A program made the position numbers and the translations under genes. From positions 1 to 25,818 of the forward strand of contig JAUVLC010000028.1 in NCBI GenBank assembly GCA_030595925.1: DNA of 25,818 nucleotides, in the 5' to 3' direction. Positions 11,017 to 19,496 of the stretch are shown here, in pieces. How positions within the stretch are numbered: the first letter of the stretch is position 1; each line of letters begins with the position of its first letter. The notes under the pieces were generated by a model that was not told the DNA's origin, made no database searches, and saw only the letters and a list, made by a program, of their open reading frames with translations. The DNA is from Clostridia bacterium. GTDB lineage: Bacteria; CBDUZB01; JAGLHV01.

Positions 11017-12081
11017 GTGAATAAAATAACGAGAAATTATACGGTTATAGAAGAAATAGGTAGAGGAGGGATGGCTGTTGTTTATAAAGGATGGCAGCGA
11101 TTTTTAGATCGTCCTATAGTTATTAAAGAATTACTTCCCCTTTCCAATGGAGGAGATGAATTTATAAAGAGGTTTGAAAGAGAAGCGAAAGTAGTAGCAA
11201 ATTTACAACACGAAAATATTGTAATTATTCATGATGGGTGGAAAGAAAGAGAAAAAATTTATATTATAATGGAATTTATTGATGGTATTGACTTAAAAAA
11301 ATTATTGGTTAAAAAGAGACAGATACCTGTGCTACTTTCTATTTATATTATGTGGTCATTAACCAAAGCATTGGAGTATGCTCATGAAAAAAAGATTATT
11401 CATCGTGATATAAAACCGGGTAATGTTTTGATTTCTAAACGGGGTGATGTCAGGTTAGTAGATTTTGGAATTGCCCGGGATCTTAATAGTTTGGGATTAA
11501 CTTACACGGGAGAAATGTTAGGAACTCCTGCTTATATGTCTCCGGAACAGATTAAAGGAGAAAAAGTTGACGTGTTTACGGATATTTTTTCTTTAGGGGT
11601 AATTACTTATGAAATGATCGGTGGTAAGCATCCTTTTTGTAATGAGGATAATGATGAAGTAAAAGCAGGAACTATATTAGAAAAAAAACAAGAGAATATC
11701 AAAAAAATAAAACCGGAAGTTCCAAATGATATAGCTAAAATTTTAAATATTTGTTTAATGAAAGATTTTGGAAAACGGCATGAAAATATGGAAATAATAA
11801 GAAGAATATTGGATAAGTATGTAAAAAAATATTCTCAGAAAAGTTTAGCTCAGGATTTAGAAAATTTTATTAGTGATTCTCTTCCCTTGAAAAAACAGGA
11901 AGAAACACAAAAAACACAACAGATAAAACGAATAGAAAGAACGGAAGTGGCGGAGATATCCGAAGACAGGAAACAAGAAGATAGAATAAACGAATTAGCC
12001 TTAAGGGTTTACCTGGTAACTTTTTTGTTTGGGTGTGTTGGCTTAGTGGTGGGGAAATATATATATTTATATTTTAAATAA
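11017..12081 (+). CDS. Membrane-anchored Ser/Thr protein kinase (PknB/Hanks type)
   Basis: A 354-residue protein with a complete Hanks-type kinase domain, about residues 8-270. Visible are the glycine loop G15-R-G-G-M-A-V-V, the ATP lysine K37, the catalytic H129-R130-D131 with K133 and N136, D149-F-G, and the activation segment ending G-T-P-A-Y-M-S-P-E-Q. All catalytic residues are present. A charged linker (about 270-330) leads to one transmembrane segment (about 332-350) that ends four residues before the C-terminus. The kinase is therefore tail-anchored and lacks the PASTA or other extracellular sensor domain common in PknB proteins. The start is GTG after AAGGAT. The preceding gene encodes an FHA protein, the natural reader of its product. 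The protein probably acts at the inner membrane; its input signal is unknown. Confidence 0.93.
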   Translation: MNKITRNYTVIEEIGRGGMAVVYKGWQRFLDRPIVIKELLPLSNGGDEFIKRFEREAKVVANLQHENIVIIHDGWKEREKIYIIMEFIDGIDLKKLLVKKRQIPVLLSIYIMWSLTKALEYAHEKKIIHRDIKPGNVLISKRGDVRLVDFGIARDLNSLGLTYTGEMLGTPAYMSPEQIKGEKVDVFTDIFSLGVITYEMIGGKHPFCNEDNDEVKAGTILEKKQENIKKIKPEVPNDIAKILNICLMKDFGKRHENMEIIRRILDKYVKKYSQKSLAQDLENFISDSLPLKKQEETQKTQQIKRIERTEVAEISEDRKQEDRINELALRVYLVTFLFGCVGLVVGKYIYLYFK

Positions 12082-12152
12082 ACATAAGAAAGAAAAAGCA
12101 ATTATTAAAAATAACCTAACGGGAAAAACGAGAAAAACAAGAAAAACAAGAA

Positions 12153-12236
12153 TGGGGACAGAGAGATTTGAACTCTCACAGCCTTTCAGCCATAGCGTTC
12201 TGAGCGCTACGCGTATGCCGGTTCCGCCATGTCCCC
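12153..12236 (-). tRNA. tRNA-Leu (CAG)
   Basis: An 84-nt class II tRNA with a long variable arm. The acceptor is GGGGACA/TGTCCCC. The anticodon arm is TAGCG-CTCAGAA-CGCTA, giving CAG (bases 12200-12202 of the plus strand). The discriminator is A and CCA is not encoded. It is transcribed against its neighbours. Confidence 0.95.
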
Positions 12237-12295
12237 CTGAATATTTTATATCTTGTTATTTTTGTTTAATTGAAATATAATAACAAAGTTAGCAT

Positions 12296-12325
12296 ATCTT
12301 AACAGATTAAAAATTGGTTTGTCAA
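12296..12325 (-). promoter_or_regulatory. Candidate promoter for tRNA-Leu
   Basis: Read on the minus strand, TTGACA (12320-12325) is followed after 18 bp by TAAGAT (12296-12301), about 55 bp before the tRNA. Confidence 0.55.
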
Positions 12326-12404
12326 TTATTAAATAGTTAATTTTTCGTTTTCAGAAAAAATGAATGAAAAAAAGGCAAAAAAATGAGAAGAAAAGAGATA
12401 ATAA

Positions 12405-13148
12405 ATGCGTGTTTTGGTTACTAATGATGATGGAATACATAGCAAAGGATTGGATATTTTAGTTCGAAGACTAAAAAAGAAAGCACAGGTCTTTGTAGTA
12501 GCCCCGGATAGGGAAAGAAGTGCGGTAAGTCATTCTTTGACTTTAAACAAGCCTCTTCGGATAAAAGAAATTGAAGAAAATGTTTTTCTTGTTGATGGGA
12601 CTCCGGCAGATTGTGTACGATTGGGTCTTTTAGATATTTTAAAGAAAGAAAATATTGATATGGTAATTGCCGGAATAAATATGGGCCCTAATTTAGGTGA
12701 TGATGTTCTTTATTCGGGAACGGTTGGAGCGGCGATAGAAGGAACTATTTTGGGGGTGCCTTCACTGGCTGTTTCTTTAGTGGCCAAATGTAATTTTCAT
12801 TTTAAGACAGCTGCTGAAATTTCTTGTCGGATAATTGATAAAGTTTTACAAAAGGGTTTACCTAAAGGTATTTGTTTTAATATTAATGTGCCTAATTTGC
12901 CGATAAAACAAGTAAAAGATTTTAAAATTACCCGGCAGGGGAAAAGAATTTATGGTAAAGAAATTGAGAAAAGGGTAGATCCGAGAGGGTTTATATATTA
13001 CTGGGTTGCAAGTGGAAGAGTGCATAATATAAAGGAGAAAGGTACGGATGTAGAAGCTATTGAAGAAAAAAAAGTATCAATAACCCCTTTACAAATAGAT
13101 GTTACTGCTCATCAATATTTAAAAGAAATTCGAAGATGGAAATTTTAA
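12405..13148 (+). CDS. surE: 5'/3'-nucleotidase SurE
   Basis: A 247-residue SurE-family metal-dependent phosphatase, which dephosphorylates nucleoside 5'- and 3'-monophosphates in the cytoplasm. The metal-site residues are present: D8-D9 in V-T-N-D-D-G-I, S39 in P-D-R-E-R-S, and N92 in A-G-I-N-M-G. The family stretch V-D-G-T-P-A-D-C-V follows V63, and Y-S-G-T-V-G-A-A lies near residue 103. Length and start fit the family (M-R-V-L-V-T-N-D-D-G). The ribosome-binding site is weak. In many bacteria surE neighbours pcm; here it stands alone after a divergent tRNA-Leu. A strong hairpin begins within a base of its stop codon. Confidence 0.96.
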   Translation: MRVLVTNDDGIHSKGLDILVRRLKKKAQVFVVAPDRERSAVSHSLTLNKPLRIKEIEENVFLVDGTPADCVRLGLLDILKKENIDMVIAGINMGPNLGDDVLYSGTVGAAIEGTILGVPSLAVSLVAKCNFHFKTAAEISCRIIDKVLQKGLPKGICFNINVPNLPIKQVKDFKITRQGKRIYGKEIEKRVDPRGFIYYWVASGRVHNIKEKGTDVEAIEEKKVSITPLQIDVTAHQYLKEIRRWKF

Positions 13149-13187
13149 ACTCAAATTGTATTTACTTATGGTCAATACAATTTGAGT
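13149..13187 (+). terminator. Perfect 14-bp hairpin after surE
   Basis: ACTCAAATTGTATT (13149-13162) and AATACAATTTGAGT (13174-13187) are exact inverted repeats with an 11-nt loop, directly after the surE stop. No T-run follows, so it may be an mRNA 3'-end stabiliser or a repeat rather than a classical terminator. Confidence 0.45.
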
Positions 13188-13529
13188 CAAAGATTTATTA
13201 TATTGCTCAAAACAGGCCTTATTAATGAGGGCTTATTGAAAAATGTAAATCCGTCTCAGGCGGACAAAATATTAACGGGATAGATATGTAAGTGACTACA
13301 AAAATGTGATTAAAAGGGTACGAAATTTGTATAAAACTACCAAAAACTTTGTATTTTTGATTGCCTATAAATTTTTTAGTAAGCCTTGAGAACACAGATA
13401 TTGAAAAAATTATACTGATTTTGTCGTCTAAGTTTTAATCTGTGTAATCTGTTTTTTAATCTGTGAAATCAGGGATTGCTGATTTTTTCAGCAAACCCTA
13501 ATTATGAAAAAGAAAGGGGGTGAGAAATA
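13188..13529 (+). repeat. Gene-free gap with short repeats and hairpins
   Basis: No ORF is supported here. The gap holds a small palindrome TCCGTCTcAGGCGGA (about 13249-13263) of a type often dispersed in genomes. Two copies of TTTTAATCTGTG (13433-13444 and 13454-13465) lie 21 bp apart with a partial copy TAATCTGT between them. A hairpin (13471-13499) lies just ahead of the next gene's ribosome-binding site. I see no convincing promoter. Confidence 0.5.
13471..13499 (+). promoter_or_regulatory. Hairpin in the leader of the DUF2914 gene
   Basis: AGGGaTTGCTGA (13471-13482) pairs with TCAGCAAaCCCT (13488-13499), with one A-A mismatch and a T5 loop. It lies about 30 bp before the start codon. 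Only one T follows the loop arm, so it is not a plain terminator. It could stabilise or modulate the mRNA. Confidence 0.4.
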
Positions 13530-14117
13530 ATGAAAAGAATATTATGTTTTTTAATTAGTTTCGTTGTAATTCTTTATGTTGGTAGTTCTTTTTGCTATTC
13601 GGGGGAGGAGAATGTTACAACACAGTCAGGTACTTCAGAGATTGCAAAACCGGTTGAACCTGTTTCGGTGGAAGAAAAAGAAAAAAAGGTTCGATATCAG
13701 GAGGAGGGATTAGCAATTGCCGGAGCACAGGTTGGGACAGGTGTTGAAGAAAGGGTTATTGTAGGAGAATCAACATCTTTTTCCTCATCGGTAGAAAAGG
13801 TATATTGTTTGAGTTTTGTTAAGGGAGCGGATACTGTTACAACTATCAACCATGTTTGGTATTATAAGGACAAAGAAATGGTGAGTGTAAGTTTGGATGT
13901 AAAGTCTCCTGCTTTTCGTACCTGGAGTTACAAAACGATTTTACCTGAATGGGTTGGATCCTGGCGGGTAGAAATTGTAGATGATGCGGGGGAAGTTTTA
14001 AAAATTATTGGATTTGAAATTACCGAATCGGAAAACCCCGTAGCAGAAGAACCAATAATAAAAAAATCAGGAGAATTGGAAGAGACGATTGAAACCGACG
14101 AGAAAAAGACAGAATAA
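13530..14117 (+). CDS. Secreted DUF2914-domain protein
   Basis: A 195-residue protein. Residues 1-24 form a signal peptide (K-R, hydrophobic core, S-S-F-C-Y-S-G). A low-complexity Pro/Glu/Lys linker follows to about residue 65. The DUF2914 domain occupies about 85-170. Its typical core can be read as I-N-H-V-W-Y-Y-K-D-K-E, then F-R-T-W-S-Y-K-T-I-L-P-E-W-V-G-S-W-R-V-E. An acidic tail ends the protein. The domain is widespread in diderm bacteria and has no assigned biochemical role that I know of. The protein should be periplasmic or envelope-bound. A strong ribosome-binding site (AAAGGGGG) precedes ATG 13530. It stands alone between a repeat-rich gap and a strong terminator. Confidence 0.88.
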   Translation: MKRILCFLISFVVILYVGSSFCYSGEENVTTQSGTSEIAKPVEPVSVEEKEKKVRYQEEGLAIAGAQVGTGVEERVIVGESTSFSSSVEKVYCLSFVKGADTVTTINHVWYYKDKEMVSVSLDVKSPAFRTWSYKTILPEWVGSWRVEIVDDAGEVLKIIGFEITESENPVAEEPIIKKSGELEETIETDEKKTE

Positions 14118-14132
14118 AATAGGTTTTGTGTT

Positions 14133-14170
14133 AATTTTCTCCGCACTTTTAAAAAAGTGCGGAGAAAATT
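14133..14170 (+). terminator. Strong 18-bp hairpin terminator
   Basis: Bases 14133-14150 are the exact reverse complement of 14153-14170 (core TCTCCGCACTTTT/AAAAGTGCGGAGA) with a minimal loop. T-rich and A-rich flanks on both sides make it a plausible terminator on either strand, 15 bp after the DUF2914 stop. Confidence 0.75.
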
Positions 14171-14233
14171 ATTAATGTGAAGAATAGCCTTTAAAATGAA
14201 TTTCAAAACAGATAATGATGAAAGGGGAATAAA

Positions 14234-14548
14234 ATGGATATGTTAAAGATGGTCAAAGAAGCTGCTTCTTTGAGAAGTAAGACAAAGCAGATTGAAAAAG
14301 ATTTGAGAAGTCAAATATTTGAAGTTTCTGTGGGGGGAGTGACAATAAAAGCTAATGCCAAGCAGGAAATTTTGGATATCAGCATTAGTGAACAACTTTA
14401 TCAACAAGGGGCCGGAGAAATAGAAAAAAATCTTCTTAAGGGAATTAAAGAAGTATTAAATAAAGCTCAAAAGATTATGGCTTCGGAGACTCAAAAAATT
14501 ATGGGTAATTTGAATATTTCCGGACTTAAAGGGATGTTGGGACAGTGA
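14234..14548 (+). CDS. YbaB/EbfC-family nucleoid-associated protein
   Basis: A 104-residue protein of the YbaB/EbfC family, small dimeric DNA-binding proteins that coat the nucleoid. It shows the usual plan: an N-terminal amphipathic helix (residues 1-28, M-L-K-M-V-K-E-A..L-R), a beta strand region with V-S-V-G-G-V-T-I-K-A-N-A, then a long helix with K-E-V-L-N-K-A-Q-K. The tail L-K-G-M-L-G-Q has the Gly/Met-rich ending common in the family. A good ribosome-binding site (AAAGGGGA) precedes ATG 14234. The gene is usually found between dnaX and recR; here neither is adjacent, so it has been moved to a separate locus. The unit is isolated by the upstream terminator. Confidence 0.92.
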   Translation: MDMLKMVKEAASLRSKTKQIEKDLRSQIFEVSVGGVTIKANAKQEILDISISEQLYQQGAGEIEKNLLKGIKEVLNKAQKIMASETQKIMGNLNISGLKGMLGQ

Positions 14549-14637
14549 AGGATAAAACATAAATATTTTTTTTGTTTCAAGTTCATTGACTAAGGAAAAT
14601 AAAAGTGTTTTAAATGTAAATAAGATTTTTGTGTCGG

Positions 14638-14666
14638 TTGATTTTAATTAACTTCTTTGGTAGAAT
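14638..14666 (+). promoter_or_regulatory. Promoter for the hisH-hisF unit
   Basis: TTGATT at 14638-14643, a 17-bp spacer, and TAGAAT at 14661-14666, 40 bp before the hisH start. Confidence 0.55.
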
Positions 14667-14705
14667 AAATTCCGATGGTAACGGTTAGAGGGACTTGGTA
14701 AAATA

Positions 14706-15329
14706 ATGATAGCCATAATTAATTACGGAGTAGGAAATTTAAAAAGCGTAAAAAAAGCATTAGAGTTTGTTGGTGCTGAAGTGAAAGTTACTGCTAAAGC
14801 AAGCGAAATTAAACAGGCAAAGGCGATTATTTTACCCGGGGTTGGTGCCTTTAGGGTAGCAATGAGGAATCTTGATGAATTAAAAATTATTCCTCTTCTT
14901 AAAGAGGAAATTAAAAAGGGTAAGCTTTTTTTAGGAATTTGTTTGGGTTTGCAATTATTACTTACCCAAAGCCATGAAGACGGATTATGTGCGGGGTTGG
15001 ATATAGTTAAAGGACAAGTAAAGAGATTTAATTTTTCAGATGATTTACATTTAAAAATACCGCATATGGGATGGAATACGATTAAAATTAAAAATAAAAA
15101 AGAGGATATTTTAAAGGGAATTCCGGATAATTCCTATTTTTATTTTGTTCATTCTTATTATATAGAAGTGGAAGATAAAAAACAGATAATGTCGGTAACC
15201 GACTACGGAGGAGAATTCTGTTCTGCAATTGGCAAAGATAATGTTTACGGAATGCAGTTTCATCCTGAAAAAAGTGGGGACTTAGGATTAAAAATATTGG
15301 ACAATTTTTATAAATTGAGTGAAAGATAA
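14706..15329 (+). CDS. hisH: Imidazole glycerol phosphate synthase, glutaminase subunit HisH
   Basis: A 207-residue class I glutamine amidotransferase that hydrolyses glutamine and channels ammonia to HisF in step 6 of histidine synthesis. The catalytic triad is visible: C79 in G-I-C-L-G-L-Q, H186 and E188 in Q-F-H-P-E-K-S. The oxyanion-strand motif P-G-V-G-A-F lies near residue 45, and the N-terminal I-I-N-Y-G-V-G-N-L-K-S is typical of HisH. hisF starts 9 bp after the stop, so the two subunits are co-translated from one message. Other histidine genes are not in the window, so the operon is split in this genome. Confidence 0.97.
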   Translation: MIAIINYGVGNLKSVKKALEFVGAEVKVTAKASEIKQAKAIILPGVGAFRVAMRNLDELKIIPLLKEEIKKGKLFLGICLGLQLLLTQSHEDGLCAGLDIVKGQVKRFNFSDDLHLKIPHMGWNTIKIKNKKEDILKGIPDNSYFYFVHSYYIEVEDKKQIMSVTDYGGEFCSAIGKDNVYGMQFHPEKSGDLGLKILDNFYKLSER

Positions 15330-15338
15330 TGAGACTTT

Positions 15339-16106
15339 ATGCTTACTAAAAGAATTATTCCCTGTTTAGACGTGAAAGATGGCCGGGTAGTAAAAGGTAC
15401 CCGGTTTGTGAATTTAAAAGATGCGGGTGACCCTGTTCAAATAGCTTCATTTTATGGTAGCCAGGGAGCTGATGAAATAATTTTTTTGGATATTACGGCC
15501 AGTTTTCAAAAAAGAAAAACAATGTTAGAAGTTGTGGAAAAAACAGCGGAGTGTACTTTTATTCCTTTAACGGTGGGGGGAGGAATAAGAAATGTTGAAG
15601 ACATAAAAAATCTTCTTAATTCCGGGGCAGATAAGGTTTCTTTAAACACTGCTGCAGTGGAAAATCCTTCTTTAGTCCAAATAGGAGCAGAAAAATTTGG
15701 ACGTCAATGTATGGTAGTAGCTATAGATGTAAAAAAACAGAATATACAACCGGAAAAATGGGAGGTTTTTACTTATGGAGGAAGAAAAGCTACCGGAATA
15801 GATGTTTTTGAATGGATAAAAAAAGTAGAACAATTAGGAGCAGGGGAAATTCTTCTTACCAGTATGGATGCTGATGGGACAACAGAAGGGTATGATTTGG
15901 AATTAACCCGTCGAATTTCCGAAATGATTAATATTCCGATAATTGCTTCCGGTGGGGCGGGTACATTAGAACATATTAGTGATGTTTTAACCCGGGGAAA
16001 AGCAGATGCGGCATTAGCTGCTTCTATCTTTCACTATAACAAGTATAGTATTAGGGAATTAAAGGAATATTTAGCGAAAAAAGGAATTGCAGTGAGGTTA
16101 TCTTAA
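15339..16106 (+). CDS. hisF: Imidazole glycerol phosphate synthase, cyclase subunit HisF
   Basis: A 255-residue (beta-alpha)8 barrel. It uses ammonia from HisH to turn PRFAR into imidazole glycerol phosphate and AICAR, the latter returning to purine synthesis. The two catalytic aspartates are D11 (I-I-P-C-L-D) and D130 (V-V-A-I-D-V). The phosphate-binding motifs V-G-G-G-I-R (near 80) and A-S-G-G-A-G-T (near 205) and the family stretch T-S-M-D-A-D-G-T are present. Length and start match the family. It lies directly behind hisH. AICAR links this pair to the next gene, purF, in metabolism, although purF is separated by 61 bp and may have its own control. Confidence 0.98.
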   Translation: MLTKRIIPCLDVKDGRVVKGTRFVNLKDAGDPVQIASFYGSQGADEIIFLDITASFQKRKTMLEVVEKTAECTFIPLTVGGGIRNVEDIKNLLNSGADKVSLNTAAVENPSLVQIGAEKFGRQCMVVAIDVKKQNIQPEKWEVFTYGGRKATGIDVFEWIKKVEQLGAGEILLTSMDADGTTEGYDLELTRRISEMINIPIIASGGAGTLEHISDVLTRGKADAALAASIFHYNKYSIRELKEYLAKKGIAVRLS

Positions 16107-16167
16107 TTTTAAATGGCAGAGAGATGATAATTGTTTAGACGATAAAGATTGATAATGAAAGGATTAA

Positions 16168-17562
16168 ATGTGGAAAATGGCTAAAGAAAGTTGTGGTGTT
16201 TTTTCTATATTCGGAAATAAAGAAGCAGCTAAATTGACTTATCTGGGGCTTTATGCTTTGCAACATCGTGGACAGGAGAGTGCAGGTATAGCTGTTTCTG
16301 ATGGAACAAAGATTAGTGTTCATAAAGGGATGGGTTTAGTATCTGAAGTTTTTAAAGAAGAAAGACTGGGCCGTCTGGTAGGACATATGTCTATCGGACA
16401 CGTAAGGTATTCTACTACCGGGTCTTCCCGGATAAAAAATGCTCAACCTTTTTGGGTGGAATATTCCCGGGGAGTAATTGCTATAGTGCATAATGGGAAT
16501 TTGGTTAATGGGGGCTCATTACGCCGTAAACTGGAACAAACAGGGGCTATTTTTCAATCCACGATGGACAGTGAAATAATTGTTCATTTAATTGCCCACT
16601 CGAGAAAGAAAAAATTAGAAGATGCATTAATTGAGGCGTTATCGCAGATTAAAGGTTCATATTCTTTGATTTTATCTGACAAAAATCAAATAATAGGGGT
16701 AAGGGATCCTTATGGATTTAAACCTTTATGTTTGGGCCGTTTAAATGGAGCTTATGTTCTTGCTTCGGAAACATGTGCTCTGGATATTATTCATGCCCAA
16801 TATGTCAGGGACATAGAACCGGGAGAAATTATTTTTATTAATAAAGACGGGATTAGATCTATAAAACCTTTTTCTCCTAAAAAACATTCTTTTTGTATTT
16901 TTGAATTTATTTATTTTTCCCGTCCGGATAGCAATGTTTTTGGGAAAAATGTTTGTTTGACTAGAAAATGTTTGGGAAAACAATTATTCAAGGAGTATCC
17001 TGTTGACGTGGATATTGCTATGCCGGTACCGGATTCGGGTAATTATGCTGCGTTAGGATTTGCGCAAACAGGAAAAATTCGTTTTGAAATGGGGATAGTT
17101 CGAAATCATTATATTGGTAGGACTTTTATTCAGCCTACTCCCCAGATTAGATCTCTGGGGGTTAAAATTAAACTTAATCCGGTCAGGGAAGTTTTAAAAA
17201 ATAAACGGATAGCGATAATAGAGGATTCAATTGTGCGGGGAACTACCAGTAAAACCAGAGTAAAGACTCTTTGGGATGCAGGAGCCAAGGAAATTCATAT
17301 GAGAGTAAGTTGTTCTCCTATTAAATATCCTTGTTTTTATGGTATTGATTTTCCTACTAAAACAGAATTGATTGCTAATAATTATAATGAGGAGCAAATA
17401 CGTAAACAGTTAGGTTTAACCAGTTTAGGTTATTTGAGTTTGGAGGGGATGCTTGCTTCTATGCCGTTACCAGCGGAAGAATTTTGTACTGCTTGTTTTA
17501 ATGGAAAATATCCGATTTCGATAGATGAAAAACTTTCCAAGGACTCGTTGGAGAATAAATAG
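16168..17562 (+). CDS. purF: Amidophosphoribosyltransferase PurF (Fe-S type)
   Basis: A 464-residue enzyme that makes 5-phosphoribosylamine from PRPP and glutamine, the first committed step of purine synthesis. The N-terminal nucleophile glutaminase starts at C9 (S-C-G-V-F-S-I), so the first eight residues are a propeptide to be cleaved, as in the B. subtilis type. The PRPP loop I-E352-D353-S-I-V-R-G-T-T is intact. Four cysteines with the spacing of the 4Fe-4S-binding class are present: C243, C389, C440 and C443 (F-C-T-A-C). This class needs the cluster for maturation and is oxygen-sensitive. ATG 16168 has AAAGGA just upstream; the alternative ATG at 16177 would give a five-residue propeptide. 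It follows hisF by 61 bp in the same direction. Confidence 0.97.
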   Translation: MWKMAKESCGVFSIFGNKEAAKLTYLGLYALQHRGQESAGIAVSDGTKISVHKGMGLVSEVFKEERLGRLVGHMSIGHVRYSTTGSSRIKNAQPFWVEYSRGVIAIVHNGNLVNGGSLRRKLEQTGAIFQSTMDSEIIVHLIAHSRKKKLEDALIEALSQIKGSYSLILSDKNQIIGVRDPYGFKPLCLGRLNGAYVLASETCALDIIHAQYVRDIEPGEIIFINKDGIRSIKPFSPKKHSFCIFEFIYFSRPDSNVFGKNVCLTRKCLGKQLFKEYPVDVDIAMPVPDSGNYAALGFAQTGKIRFEMGIVRNHYIGRTFIQPTPQIRSLGVKIKLNPVREVLKNKRIAIIEDSIVRGTTSKTRVKTLWDAGAKEIHMRVSCSPIKYPCFYGIDFPTKTELIANNYNEEQIRKQLGLTSLGYLSLEGMLASMPLPAEEFCTACFNGKYPISIDEKLSKDSLENK

Positions 17563-17756
17563 ATGTAGGCCCATTTATAAATAATGTGGGAAAATAGTAT
17601 TAAGATTATAGTTTGTATGTTGCAATTTATTGTAAATGTGATAATTTTTAAGTAGATGAATTAACCTTGTTTTTTAGCAGTATATTTGGGATTGATTTGT
17701 TGAGGAGAATTTTTATTAATCTTTGTGATTAGTGATAATTACAAGAACTTTTAATT

Positions 17757-17780
17757 ATGAAAGGTTTGGGAAAAAAGTAA
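17757..17780 (+). CDS. Possible seven-codon leader ORF overlapping the pyrG start
   Basis: ATG at 17757 opens a seven-codon frame (M-K-G-L-G-K-K) whose stop TAA ends on the A of the pyrG ATG (TAATG, 17778-17782). No clear ribosome-binding site precedes it. It may be a coupling device, or chance. Confidence 0.2.
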   Translation: MKGLGKK

Positions 17781-19390
17781 TGACTAAATATATTTTTGTG
17801 ACTGGTGGAGTTGTTTCTTCCCTGGGTAAGGGGATAACGGCTGCTTCTATCGGTTGTTTATTGAAAGATTGCGGATTGCGGGTAAATATGCTTAAGGTAG
17901 ATCCTTATTTAAATGTTGACCCGGGAACGATGAGCCCTTTTCAGCATGGAGAGGTTTTTGTTACGGAAGATGGAGCGGAAACAGATCTGGATTTGGGACA
18001 TTACGAGAGGTTTCTTGATATTAATATGCGGCGGAGTAATAATGTAACCAGTGGAGCAATTTATGATTCAATAATTACCAAGGAGAGAAAGGGAAAATTT
18101 TTAGGAGGGACTGTGCAGGTAGTGCCTCATGTTACTAATGAAATTAAGTCCCGGATAAAAAAAGTAGCAAAAGGTTTTGATGTATTAATCACAGAAATAG
18201 GAGGGACTACAGGGGATATAGAAGGGTTACCTTTTTTAGAAGCGGTAAGGCAGTTCAGACAGGAAGTGGGGTGGAAGAATGTTTGTCACTTGCATGTAAC
18301 CTTGGTTCCTTATATTCAGGCAGCAGAAGAAATGAAAAGTAAACCAACACAACAAAGTGTTGCTAAGTTAAGAGAAATTGGTCTTGAACCTCAGATAATT
18401 GTTTGTCGTACCGAAAAAGTATTATCTAAAGAAATAAAATCCAAAATAGCTCTTTTTTGCAATGTTCAGGAAAAAGCAGTAATTGAAGAAGGAGATGTTG
18501 AAACAACTATTTATGAAGTTCCATTAATGTTAAAAACCCAGAATTTGGATAAATTAATTTTAAATAAATTAGATTTAAAGAAAAAAAGCGGGGGAAAAGG
18601 TGGTTTTTTGTTTTGGGAGAAAATTGGAAGTAAAATATCTAACCCCGGTAAATTTGTAACTATTGCTATTGCCGGGAAATATACGGATTTAAAAGATGCT
18701 TATAAAAGTATTTGGGAATCGTTAGTTCATGCGGGATTATTTAATAATGTGAAAGTAAAGGTAAAATATGTAGATGTGGAAAGTGGAAATTTAAGTAAAG
18801 AGTTTAAGGATGTTTCCGGAATATTAGTACCGGGAGGATTTGGGGAACGGGGTATAAAAGGTAAAATAGAGGTTGTTCGTTATGCCCGGGAAAAGAATGT
18901 TCCTTTTTTTGGGATTTGTTTGGGGATGCAATGTGCTATTATTGAATTTAGCAGGAATGTTTGTAAGATGAAAGGAGCTGATAGTACTGAATTTGTTGAT
19001 TCTACCCCTTATCCGGTAATTACTTTGATGGACGCACAAAAAGAGATTATTGATAAAGGGGCAACGATGCGTTTGGGAAATTATCCCTGTCATATTTCTA
19101 AAAACTCTCTTGCCTGGAAAGCATATGGAAAAAAATTAGTACTGGAGAGACACCGGCATCGTTATGAGTTAAACAATCAATTTCGTGAAAAAATAGAGGC
19201 CGAGGGGTTAATTGTTACCGGTAAATATAGAAAAGGAGATTTGGCTGAAATGGTTGAACTTAAGGGGCATCCATGGTTTTTGGCAGTACAATTTCATCCG
19301 GAATTTAAATCCAGGCCACAACGCCCTCATCCATTGTTTAAAGATTTTATTAAAGCAGCAAAACGAAATAAATGTGGACAAAGTAAATAA
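17780..19390 (+). CDS. pyrG: CTP synthase PyrG
   Basis: A 536-residue enzyme that aminates UTP to CTP with ATP and glutamine in the cytoplasm. The N-terminal synthetase domain begins [18 protein letters not shown], the invariant P-loop of the family. The C-terminal glutamine amidotransferase domain has C380 in G-I-C-L-G-M-Q, then H506 and E508 in Q-F-H-P-E-F. I set the start at ATG 17780 because homologues begin at this point; an in-frame GTG at 17732 would add 16 residues with no family support. The best AAAGG is 15-16 bp upstream, an unusually long spacing. The 217-bp leader lacks the G-run known from Gram-positive pyrG attenuation. It is a single gene between purF and the binding-protein gene. 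Confidence 0.97.
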   Translation: MTKYIFVTGGVVSSLGKGITAASIGCLLKDCGLRVNMLKVDPYLNVDPGTMSPFQHGEVFVTEDGAETDLDLGHYERFLDINMRRSNNVTSGAIYDSIITKERKGKFLGGTVQVVPHVTNEIKSRIKKVAKGFDVLITEIGGTTGDIEGLPFLEAVRQFRQEVGWKNVCHLHVTLVPYIQAAEEMKSKPTQQSVAKLREIGLEPQIIVCRTEKVLSKEIKSKIALFCNVQEKAVIEEGDVETTIYEVPLMLKTQNLDKLILNKLDLKKKSGGKGGFLFWEKIGSKISNPGKFVTIAIAGKYTDLKDAYKSIWESLVHAGLFNNVKVKVKYVDVESGNLSKEFKDVSGILVPGGFGERGIKGKIEVVRYAREKNVPFFGICLGMQCAIIEFSRNVCKMKGADSTEFVDSTPYPVITLMDAQKEIIDKGATMRLGNYPCHISKNSLAWKAYGKKLVLERHRHRYELNNQFREKIEAEGLIVTGKYRKGDLAEMVELKGHPWFLAVQFHPEFKSRPQRPHPLFKDFIKAAKRNKCGQSK

Positions 19391-19496
19391 TAAAATAAGG
19401 AATTGTTTTTTAGTCATAAAGATGGATATTGTTTAAATTAAAATATAAATTTCAGTTTTTAGAGAAAATAAAAAAGATAGGGGTTTATTCCTGGAA

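Noticed and set aside
12122-12150. Three near-copies of GAAAAACAA
   Set aside because: A short A-rich tandem repeat downstream of tRNA-Leu; on the minus strand it gives T-runs that may help termination, but without a hairpin it does not support a separate call.
17732-17779. 16-residue N-terminal extension of pyrG from GTG 17732
   Set aside because: CTP synthases begin at the [10 protein letters not shown] stretch; the extension has no ribosome-binding site or conserved residues.
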